This document shows, piece by piece, positions 8,007 to 13,582 of a DNA stretch of 14,539 nt. Numbering within the stretch: position 1 is the stretch's first letter; each line of letters starts with the position of its first letter. The position numbers were made by a program, and so were the translations under genes. Below the pieces are notes generated by a model. The model did no database searches. It saw only the letters and a list, made by a program, of their open reading frames with translations, and was not told where the DNA came from. This DNA is from CAYWFU01 sp964457585. Its GTDB lineage: Bacteria; JACRDZ01. The DNA lies in assembly GCA_964457585.1 (NCBI GenBank), contig CAYWFU010000079.1:1-14539 (forward strand). The letters run 5' to 3'.

Positions 8007-8354
8007 GCCATGCTGAATTAAAAAGCAGGTTAATATTTTTAAATACAAAGAGCAGTTCCTTATTTCATCTATTACTGGAGTGTCATTATTATTACCGTTC
8101 TTTGGATTACATAATAATGCATTTGTTATAAAAATATCTTCCCGTTTTATTCCTGCATTATTCAATAAGTTCTGAAAATTGTAACCGGTTCTATCTCCTA
8201 AAAATGGGACTCCGGTTCTATCTGCTCCAAGCCTACCAGGAGCTTCCCCAACAAAAAGCGTGTAAGAATATATATTACCATTATTATTAGTAAGAATTTT
8301 TGGTTTATTTAACATTCTGCTGCACAATCTACAATGTTTTACACTATCAGATAT
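8001..8354 (-). pseudogene. truncated uracil-DNA glycosylase (family 4/5-like)
   Basis: Uracil-DNA glycosylases of this superfamily excise uracil from DNA and carry an iron-sulfur cluster. The fragment reads ISDSVKHCRLCSRM, with the first CxxC cluster ligands, then LFVGEAPGRLGADRTG and VPFLGDRTGYNF (motif 1 and the G.PF.G uracil pocket). KREDIFITNALLCNP follows, and then TPVIDEIRNCSLYLK. Homology then ends and the frame stops about 11 codons later. The second half, with the remaining Cys ligands and the HPS-type catalytic motif, is missing; the family is about 190-200 residues. At the 5' end the frame is closed by a TGA at 8355-8357. A TTG at 8356-8358 one frame away would give a natural start if one base were removed. 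I judge it inactive. Confidence 0.85.
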
Positions 8355-8382
8355 TCAAATAATATTTCTCTCTTTTTATATA

Positions 8383-8547
8383 CTAATTGCATAGACATAA
8401 TGGATCTCTTTCATTATTAGTTATTTTATCATAATAAATACACTTTTGAGCAAAACATCCAGAACCACATTTTGAAAAATCACTACAAATTTTGCATATT
8501 TCTGAAAAATTTGTCTTTTCTTTTCGTATCTTATTTAAATACTGTTT
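8383..8547 (-). pseudogene. C-terminal remnant of a radical SAM/SPASM-domain protein
   Basis: A 54-codon open stretch on the minus strand ends at TAG 8383-8385. It reads QYLNKIRKEKTNFSE, then ICKICSDFSKCGSGCFAQKC, then IYYDKITNNERDPLCLCN. The pattern CxxC-x5-C-x2-GC...DPLC is the closing part of a SPASM domain, which holds auxiliary [4Fe-4S] clusters in peptide- or enzyme-modifying radical SAM proteins. No radical SAM core precedes it: the frame closes at 8548-8550 and the neighbouring bases belong to a copied tail of a different radical SAM gene. It ends about 30 nt before the glycosylase fragment on the same strand, so the two were probably once neighbours in one operon. Confidence 0.65.
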
Positions 8548-8550
8548 TTA

Positions 8551-8586
8551 AATTGATATATTAAAAATTTACCCCTAATCCAGCCA
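8551..8586. repeat. 36-nt exact copy of the 3' end of the radical SAM gene at 9602-10969
   Basis: Bases 8551-8586 are identical to 9621-9656. On the minus strand both encode the residues WIRGKFLIYQF near the end of the intact radical SAM protein. At this copy the frame then ends KNSI-stop in place of KKWIF-stop, so it looks like the tail of a paralogue and not a fresh copy. The in-frame stretch is only about 18 codons and is closed upstream. Confidence 0.85.
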
Positions 8587-8628
8587 CATCTGTTATATCA
8601 TAAAATAATCTTCGTTTTTACTGCAAGG

Positions 8629-8762
8629 ATGAATTGGCACAAATATAAATAAAGTCTCTGAAAGGTAAATAATTATTATAATTAGTGCCTTTGGCACTCC
8701 CAGATAAATAATTCCTATCAGAGACAGAAGATACCTCGCAGCTTGCTGCGAGGTTCTTCATT
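8629..8762. repeat. composite hairpin-rich repeat, copy 1 (long form)
   Basis: This shares with 12258-12342 a 24-nt left block (8629-8652, starting ATGAATTGGCAC) and a 40-nt right block (8711-8750) ending in CGCAGCTTGCTGCG. Between the blocks copy 1 has 58 nt and copy 2 only 9 nt. Structures in copy 1 are GTCTCTGAAAGG (8654-8665) against CCTATCAGAGAC (8714-8725) with one mismatch, AGTGCC-TTT-GGCACT (8684-8698), and the perfect 10-bp palindrome ACCTCGCAGC-TT-GCTGCGAGGT (8733-8754). The last looks like a REP (RAYT-mobilised) hairpin. The right edge runs over the vapC stop codon. No tyrosine transposase gene is in the window. Confidence 0.8.
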
Positions 8763-9174
8763 TACTATTATCCGGTGAAATTAATTTAACTGTCGGGAAA
8801 TAAGACCTAATCCGTGATGTATCTCTTGTAATTAACTCAAGTTTATCAACTGCTGCATGAGCACCAATAAAAAAATCCGGCAATGGATATATTTTGCTGC
8901 CTTTGTTTTTTCTATATTGAATAAATGCTTTGCCTGCTAAAAAAAGCGCTTCTTTCGGAATATTGATTACTTTAAATCCACATTTATTTATTGCATCTTC
9001 GAGTTCTTCAATACGTTCAAAACCGATCGAAATCTCTGTATATATAATTGGATTGATATACATTGAATGAGAAACACTATAAAAATCAAGCATAGACTCC
9101 GACCATTCAACCCAGCTAAGGTCTTCTGTAAAAATATCCAATATTACATTTGAGTCGACCAATACTCCATTCAT
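8758..9174 (-). CDS. vapC: VapC-type PIN-domain ribonuclease toxin
   Basis: PIN-domain toxins cleave RNA (often tRNA or rRNA) when freed from their antitoxin. The 138-residue protein is a normal VapC length. It has the four acidic metal ligands in order: Asp7 (VLVDSNVIL), Glu47 (YTEISIG), Asp100 (LPDFFIGAHAA) and Asp118 (LITRDTSRIRSYFP). It starts at ATG 9174-9172 and overlaps the antitoxin stop by ATGA, the usual VapBC coupling. The stop TGA (8758-8760) lies inside the conserved edge of the composite repeat, so the C-terminus may have been set by that insertion. The module appears intact inside a region of decayed genes, as expected for a self-maintaining element. Confidence 0.93.
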   Translation of the reverse strand: MNGVLVDSNVILDIFTEDLSWVEWSESMLDFYSVSHSMYINPIIYTEISIGFERIEELEDAINKCGFKVINIPKEALFLAGKAFIQYRKNKGSKIYPLPDFFIGAHAAVDKLELITRDTSRIRSYFPTVKLISPDNSK

Positions 9175-9398
9175 TTATTACCTCTGGTTAAAGACATTAT
9201 TTCATCTGTTGACATCCTGATAGAAGCGATTCCACGTAACCGCTGAAATTTATTTTTTTTATGGGTCGGGGTTATTTTTTTAGTTAAATAAACTCTATTG
9301 TCTTTTTCTTCAAAATTGATTTCAGAATTTGGAGTAATTTTATATTTTTCACGTATATGTTGTGGAATAGTCACCTGACCTTTTATTGTAATCCTCAT
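9171..9398 (-). CDS. vapB: AbrB/SpoVT-type antitoxin of the VapC toxin
   Basis: The 75-residue protein begins with the swapped-hairpin AbrB DNA-binding motif (MRITIKGQVTIPQHIREKY, then ITPNSEINFEEKDNRVYL). Its C-terminal half, KFQRLRGIASIRMSTDEIM, is the likely toxin-binding arm. The antitoxin neutralises VapC and, with it, represses their shared promoter. The start is ATG 9398-9396, preceded on the minus strand by GGAGGT about 7 nt away. A promoter with an overlapping inverted repeat lies just upstream (9421-9461), which fits autoregulation. The stop overlaps the vapC start by ATGA. Confidence 0.92.
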   Translation of the reverse strand: MRITIKGQVTIPQHIREKYKITPNSEINFEEKDNRVYLTKKITPTHKKNKFQRLRGIASIRMSTDEIMSLTRGNK

Positions 9399-9420
9399 TA
9401 TTTATACCTCCATATTTTTG

Positions 9421-9441
9421 TAATACTTCTAAATAGTATTA
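9421..9441. promoter_or_regulatory. inverted-repeat operator overlapping the vapBC -10 box
   Basis: TAATACT (9421-9427) and AGTATTA (9435-9441) form a perfect 7-bp inverted repeat with a 7-nt spacer. It covers the -10 box, so binding of the AbrB dimer or the VapBC complex here would block RNA polymerase. The autoregulatory role is inferred from position and from the family's habits. Confidence 0.7.
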
Positions 9442-9461
9442 CTTAATAAGTTTTTTGTCAA
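9433..9461 (-). promoter_or_regulatory. sigma-70-type promoter of vapBC
   Basis: On the minus strand the -35 box is a perfect TTGACA (9461-9456), the spacer is 17 bp, and the -10 box is TACTAT (9438-9433), five of six to consensus. Transcription would start about 30 nt before the antitoxin ATG. Confidence 0.8.
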
Positions 9462-9550
9462 TTATAAAATTTTCTTTTGGATATGTATGAAATTTAGCAT
9501 ATGAAATGGTGGTCATTGCATATCTGCTGAAGAAAGCAAAAGATAGTACA

Positions 9551-9600
9551 GAAAAAATAGAAAAAGAGTTAATGAATTTTTCAAGCAAATTCAGAACCCT
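9551..9600 (+). pseudogene. remnant of the 3' end of a second resB-like gene
   Basis: Bases 9561-9597 match 7847-7884 (the end of resB) at about 34 of 37 aligned positions after allowing one base of offset. In frame it reads RKRVNEFFKQIQNP, against EKRVNEFIKEIQNT in ResB. Stops close the frame just upstream, and nothing recognisable precedes it from 9462 on. It abuts the convergent radical SAM gene. I read it as debris of a duplicated resB end. Confidence 0.6.
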
Positions 9601-9601
9601 A

Positions 9602-10969
9602 TTAAAAAATCCATTTTTTGAATTGATATATTAAAAATTTACCCCTAATCCAGCCAATAAAAGATTTTTTTGATGAATAAAAAATTTTAATAAACAGCTC
9701 ACGCGCTTTTAATAAATCTTGTGATTTAAGATTGTCCGTATGCATAATTGGGGTACTGCCTCCAAACCTTGCCCAATCTTCTGTTTCAATCCATCCTTTT
9801 TCTTTTGCTTCCATATATAATGGAGTTCCAGGATAAGGAGTTATAATACACATTCCTATACTTTCAGGATTTAATTTTGAAATTAAAATATAAGTATCAT
9901 ATAGGGATTTTTTGGTTTCATCTGGTAGTCCAACCATTAATAAAAAATGAAGTTTAAGTCCGATTTTTTTAGCTAAATCCCTGATTTTTTTTAATTTTTC
10001 TAGTGTCAGACCAATTTTTGCCTGTTTTTGCATAATTTCAGAGTCTCCGGTTTCAACTCCGATATTCATACCTTTACATCCGGCTTTTTTCATTTTGCAC
10101 ATAAGCTCTTCATTCAAACAGTCAACTCTTGTCTCGCACCACCATTCGATTTGCAGATTTTTTTTAATAATTTGCTCGCAGATTTCATCAACTCTGGATT
10201 TATTAAATGTAAAAGTTGCATCTCGAAAAAGTATCTTGTTAATTTTATAATTATTTACTATATCTTCTATTTCCTGTAAAACATGTTCTGGATTTCGCGA
10301 TCTCCATGTCTTGCCCTGTACCATAGGATAAGCGCAATAATATGAACATGGGAATGGACAACCGCGGCTTGTCTGCATGATAGTAACTTTATCGCCAAGT
10401 AAAACATATTTGTATTTTTCATTATCCAGCAGATTTCTTGCAGGAAGCGGTAATTTATTCAAATCTTCAATAAAATTTTTTTCTTCAACAATGAATTCTC
10501 TATTATTTATATATGCTGTACCCTTTTTATCTTCTCTTTTTATTATTTCTAAAATATTAATATCACTTTCACCATAAATACATAAATCCGCCTGACTTTT
10601 TTCCAGAATTTCTTTTAATATTGGCGGATATGTTATACCTGTTTTTGTAATAACCAGAGCTTTTGAGTGTTTACGAATTTCATTTATAAATGAACAGTCA
10701 TTATAGATAGTTGGCAGTGATACAGTAGCTATCACTGTATCCGGGGAATATTCCTTTACTATTTGATATATATCACTATTTGAATAATTATAAATGTCAG
10801 AGTCAACAATTTTTGCTTCATGTCCCTTATTCAGCAAAGTTGCAGCCATATAGGCTAATTCCAGCGGCGGCAAAACCACTGTTTCTCCGCTCGAAAGTCC
10901 AAGTCCGCCAGCCATATCTCTGGTTATAGATTTATTTCCGCTGGGTGAATTTATTAAAAGTACTTTCAT
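9602..10969 (-). CDS. B12-binding-domain radical SAM enzyme, substrate unknown
   Basis: The 455-residue protein starts MKVLLINSPSG and has a cobalamin-binding-type Rossmann domain (about 1-150; PPLELAYMAATLLNKGHEAKIVD) without a clear DxHxxG base-off motif. A radical SAM core follows, with TSRGCPFPCSYYCAYP: Cys204, 208 and 212, that is C-x3-C-x3-C where C-x3-C-x2-C is usual. Later core motifs are KILFRDATFTF, MNIGVETGDSEIM, LKLHFLLMVGLPDET and ITPYPGTPLY. Relatives methylate, cyclise or rearrange lipids, antibiotics and other substrates. It starts at ATG 10969 after GGAG (10981-10978) and overlaps the SDR stop by ATGA, so it is the second gene of that operon. Its last codons are duplicated at 8551-8586. 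Confidence 0.9.
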   Translation of the reverse strand: MKVLLINSPSGNKSITRDMAGGLGLSSGETVVLPPLELAYMAATLLNKGHEAKIVDSDIYNYSNSDIYQIVKEYSPDTVIATVSLPTIYNDCSFINEIRKHSKALVITKTGITYPPILKEILEKSQADLCIYGESDINILEIIKREDKKGTAYINNREFIVEEKNFIEDLNKLPLPARNLLDNEKYKYVLLGDKVTIMQTSRGCPFPCSYYCAYPMVQGKTWRSRNPEHVLQEIEDIVNNYKINKILFRDATFTFNKSRVDEICEQIIKKNLQIEWWCETRVDCLNEELMCKMKKAGCKGMNIGVETGDSEIMQKQAKIGLTLEKLKKIRDLAKKIGLKLHFLLMVGLPDETKKSLYDTYILISKLNPESIGMCIITPYPGTPLYMEAKEKGWIETEDWARFGGSTPIMHTDNLKSQDLLKARELFIKIFYSSKKSFIGWIRGKFLIYQFKKWIF

Positions 10970-11985
10970 GTTTTATCTCCGAAAAATCCTTGCTCCTTTG
11001 CCCATTTAATCGTTTTTGTTATACCATCTATAAGATTTACTTTGGGATCATAACCTAATTCATTTTTAGCTTTTTCTATTGAATAAGCGCGATGGATGTT
11101 TCCGCAATTGCCAATTGCAAAATAAGTAAGCAGATCCGCTTTTTTATTGAGCCTAAAATATAATTCACGTAAAAATAGCAATATTTCATCTTTTCTGCTT
11201 TTTGCAAATTGAGGTTTAAAATCAACATTTAAACTTTTGGCAATTAAAATATATATCTCTTCTAATGTAACAATTTCTTTACCCGCTAAAATAAAAATAT
11301 CATTTTTTATATTTTTTTTAATTGCTGATAAAATACCATTTACAACATCGTCAATATAAACAAAATTATAATATCTATTTTTATAAGCAGCTAAATATTT
11401 CATTAATTTATCATTATGATTAAGAATAGCTTTTGCCATAGGAACGATAAAACCCGCACCCCCAGGTCCGTAAACATTCCCAAGACGAAGGATACAGGCA
11501 TGAATATCATGATGGTTTGTAAAATCTGTAATTATTTCTTCCGCCTCTTTTTTTGATTTTCCATATGAGCTTACGGGTTTGCATATTAAATTTTCATCTG
11601 CCGGAATATTTTTTTCTTTAATCGTTCCCATAGCTTCAATACTGCTGGTAAAAATAAATTTTTTTATTCCGAATTTGTATGCAGCATTTAACAGATTTGA
11701 AACCGCTGATACATTAACCCTGCAATGAGTTTTTTTATCCCCAAAATAGTCCATATAAGCTGCAAGATGTATTATTGAATCTATATTTTTTATTTCAGAT
11801 AATGATTTTTCCAGTAAATTAAAATTACATATATCACTTTCCAATATTTTAATTTTTTCTTTTGTGAAAGGATCAGCATTCTTTTTATCTCTGGTTAAAA
11901 CTATTACATTATTTCCATTCTCTAATAGTTTAGCAACAAGTATTTTCCCAATAAAACCTGTTCCGCCGGTAATTAATATATTCAT
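10966..11985 (-). CDS. extended SDR: NAD(P)-dependent epimerase/dehydratase-like oxidoreductase
   Basis: The 339-residue protein has the Rossmann dinucleotide motif GGTGFIG (residues 7-13), the acidic residue after the second strand region (LESDIC, 48-53), HLAAYMD, and the active site: a Ser in FTSSIEAMG (114/115), Tyr141 and Lys145 in SYGKSKKEAEE. RLGNVYGPGG and NFVYIDDVVNGI mark the substrate side of sugar-nucleotide epimerases and dihydroflavonol-reductase or 3-beta-HSD-like enzymes. Which of these it is cannot be told. It overlaps the downstream B12/radical SAM gene by 4 nt, so both may act on one sugar or lipid intermediate. A consensus promoter lies about 50 nt upstream; the ribosome-binding site (GAAAG) is weak. 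Confidence 0.92.
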   Translation of the reverse strand: MNILITGGTGFIGKILVAKLLENGNNVIVLTRDKKNADPFTKEKIKILESDICNFNLLEKSLSEIKNIDSIIHLAAYMDYFGDKKTHCRVNVSAVSNLLNAAYKFGIKKFIFTSSIEAMGTIKEKNIPADENLICKPVSSYGKSKKEAEEIITDFTNHHDIHACILRLGNVYGPGGAGFIVPMAKAILNHNDKLMKYLAAYKNRYYNFVYIDDVVNGILSAIKKNIKNDIFILAGKEIVTLEEIYILIAKSLNVDFKPQFAKSRKDEILLFLRELYFRLNKKADLLTYFAIGNCGNIHRAYSIEKAKNELGYDPKVNLIDGITKTIKWAKEQGFFGDKT

Positions 11986-12037
11986 TATTCTTTCAATTTT
12001 CTTTTAAGGTATAGGAAAATCAAAATTTCTGATGAGT

Positions 12038-12066
12038 ATTATAAGCATGGGAAATCAGCATGTCAA
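12038..12066 (-). promoter_or_regulatory. consensus sigma-70 promoter of the SDR/radical SAM operon
   Basis: On the minus strand a perfect TTGACA (12066-12061) and a perfect TATAAT (12043-12038) are separated by exactly 17 bp. A transcript would begin near 12031 and leave a leader of about 45 nt before the SDR ATG at 11985. No operator-like repeat overlaps it, so strong constitutive expression is likely. Confidence 0.88.
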
Positions 12067-12106
12067 TAAGATTTTACGGAATTTATATCTGGAAGTGCCA
12101 AGAATA

Positions 12107-12257
12107 GGGGCTGTCCAAAAAGGTCGCGACTTTGACGAATAAACTTCTATTTATCTAGATATAAAGTACCTTAAGTTCGAAAAATCCAATATTTATCGTA
12201 ATTACAATTATATTATTTTGACTAAATAAATATTTTGTAACCTTTTTGGACAGCCCC
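12107..12257. mobile_element. 151-bp MITE with perfect 18-bp terminal inverted repeats
   Basis: The left end GGGGCTGTCCAAAAAGGT (12107-12124) is the exact reverse complement of the right end at 12240-12257. The 115-bp interior is AT-rich and encodes no transposase. The GGGGCTGTCCAAAA type of end is like those of several IS families that encode DDE transposases; I cannot assign the family. No clear target-site duplication is visible (flanks AGAATA and ATGAAT). The right end lies directly against the first base of composite repeat copy 2, and the pre-insertion flanks GTGCCAAGAAT and ATTGGCAC form an inverted repeat, so it probably jumped into the loop of a hairpin. Confidence 0.85.
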
Positions 12258-12342
12258 ATGAATTGGCACAAATATAAATAATAATAAAATATTCCTATCA
12301 GAGACAGAAGATACCTCGCAGCTTGCTGCGGAGTACTTCATT
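12258..12342. repeat. composite hairpin-rich repeat, copy 2 (short form)
   Basis: It begins with the same 24-nt block as copy 1 (12258-12281). Nine different bases follow, then the identical 40-nt right block (12291-12330) with CCTATCAGAGAC and CGCAGCTTGCTGCG. It ends GAGTACTTCATT where copy 1 has AGGTTCTTCATT, so the palindrome's outer pairs are lost here. The internal hairpins of copy 1 are absent. Confidence 0.8.
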
Positions 12343-12358
12343 ATCTTTCTCCTTTTTT
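12339..12358 (-). promoter_or_regulatory. orphan ribosome-binding site and ATG reading into the repeat
   Basis: On the minus strand AAAAAAGGAG (12358-12349) is followed after 7 nt by ATG (12341-12339), a very good start signal. The frame behind it is 39 codons (to 12222) made wholly of composite repeat and MITE sequence, so the encoded peptide is unlikely to be a real gene. The simplest reading is the surviving start of a gene whose body was displaced by the repeat. Confidence 0.45.
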
Positions 12359-12558
12359 AATTATTTTTCAACCTTACGAATTATTACTACAAGTATTAAA
12401 TTAATAAATCAGCTTCTTTAATCATAGATGATGTTTAATATTGCTGTTGATATATCTTATTCTTTCTTATATTAAAAATCTATTTAATTTAATCTGATAT
12501 GAAATACTATTTGTACAAAATATTTTGAGAAATTTGAGATGGTTTTAGTTAAAATAAT
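12343..12558. other. AT-rich spacer without recognisable gene
   Basis: Apart from the orphan start signal at its left edge I see no coding similarity, RNA gene or clear repeat. It probably held the 5' part of the nucleotidyltransferase gene that now begins abruptly near 12559. Confidence 0.5.
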
Positions 12559-12804
12559 GTGAGCGCGGACAACGATTTTTTGTTTGCTCATCGGAAATAT
12601 GCTCTTCTTATGCTTAAAAGAGCAAAATATAAAAAAATATTTGATTTTAATATAAAAGTGCTAAATGCAGAAGATTTGATTGGGCTTAAAGTTCAATCAA
12701 GCTCAAATGATAAACAACGATATTTTCAAGATATGGCTGATATTCAAGAATTAATAAAACAAAATTATAAAACAATACAAAAAAAGAAAAATCATCAATT
12801 ATAA
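12559..12804 (+). pseudogene. 3' fragment of a nucleotidyltransferase-like gene
   Basis: From GTG 12559 the frame reads DFLFAHRKYALLMLKRAK, then IKVLNAEDLIGLKVQS, then DKQRYFQDMADIQELIKQNY, with stop at 12804. The words AEDLIGLK, R..D..DI..L and the RK.AL.ML.RA stretch are the C-terminal half of small minimal-nucleotidyltransferase or AbiEii-like proteins. The N-terminal half with the GS...DxD catalytic motif is absent, and no frame upstream supplies it. The GTG has no ribosome-binding site and is probably not a real start. It converges on the glycosyltransferase gene, 21 nt away. Confidence 0.7.
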
Positions 12805-12825
12805 AAATGTAAAAATTTGATATTT

Positions 12826-13536
12826 CTACTTTTTATACAATCCAAATTTTAATTTCCACACCATAATAATAGCTTCAATCATAATAGATCTGGACATTTT
12901 AGATGTGCCGACATGTCTATCTACAAAAATTATTGGAATTTCTTTTATTTTGAATCCCTTTTTTAATGCTCTAAAATTCATTTCTATCTGAAAGGAATAT
13001 CCGTCTGAATCAACAGCATCAAGATTTATACTTTCTAAAACTTTTCTTTTAAAACATTTAAAACCGGTTGTAGTATCTTGAATCTGCATTCCTGTTATAA
13101 AGCGTACATAATAGCTGGCGATTACACTTAAAAATAATCTTCGGAGAGGCCAGTTTATTACGCTTATCCCTTTAATATAACGTGAGCCGATAACAATATC
13201 GCAATCATTAATTGCTTCTAAAAAGATCGGTAATTTTTCAGGTGAATGAGAAAAATCCGCATCCATTTCGAAAATGTAATCCGCGCCAAGTTCCAGAGCA
13301 TATTTAAAACCGCTGATATATGCTCTGCCTAAACCCATTTTTCCCTGACGATGGATTACATGCACTCTATCGGGATTTTCATTATGCAATTCATCAGCAA
13401 TTTTACCTGTTCCATCAGGGGAGTTATCATCTACTATAATTATTAAAAATGGCAGTGGCAGTTTTAAGATTGCATAAACTAATTTTTGAATATTTTCTTT
13501 TTCATTATAAGTTGGGATAACGACTACTGATTTCAT
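12826..13536 (-). CDS. DPM1-like polyprenol-phosphate mannose/glucose synthase (GT2)
   Basis: These enzymes transfer a sugar from GDP- or UDP-sugar to polyprenol phosphate on the cytoplasmic face, making a lipid-linked donor for glycan or protein glycosylation. The 236-residue protein is the short, membrane-anchor-free form. It has VVIPTYNEKENI (residues 5-16), IVDDNSPDGTG (34-44), GLGRAYISGF (68-77), the metal-binding EMDADFSHSPE (90-100), IGSRYIKG, and DTTTGFKCFKR with GYSFQIEM further on. It starts at ATG 13536 after GGAG four nt upstream. It lies 46 nt behind the broken radical SAM gene on the same strand and is probably transcribed with it. Confidence 0.93.
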   Translation of the reverse strand: MKSVVVIPTYNEKENIQKLVYAILKLPLPFLIIIVDDNSPDGTGKIADELHNENPDRVHVIHRQGKMGLGRAYISGFKYALELGADYIFEMDADFSHSPEKLPIFLEAINDCDIVIGSRYIKGISVINWPLRRLFLSVIASYYVRFITGMQIQDTTTGFKCFKRKVLESINLDAVDSDGYSFQIEMNFRALKKGFKIKEIPIIFVDRHVGTSKMSRSIMIEAIIMVWKLKFGLYKK

Positions 13537-13582
13537 AATTCTCCAATTATGGTTTGCGAAAATGCCAAGTTATTTTCAAGCC

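Noticed and set aside
8733..8754. Intrinsic terminator for vapBC
   Set aside because: The stem is perfect but no T-run follows on the minus strand, and the same palindrome core recurs in copy 2 away from vapBC, so it is part of the repeat.
12559..12804. Intact antitoxin-like small gene
   Set aside because: It matches only the C-terminal half of a nucleotidyltransferase and lacks a ribosome-binding site and the catalytic half.
13537..13582. Separate promoter for the glycosyltransferase
   Set aside because: TTGAAA or TTGGCA with a TA-rich box can be found, but the spacing is wrong; read-through from the upstream radical SAM gene is more likely.
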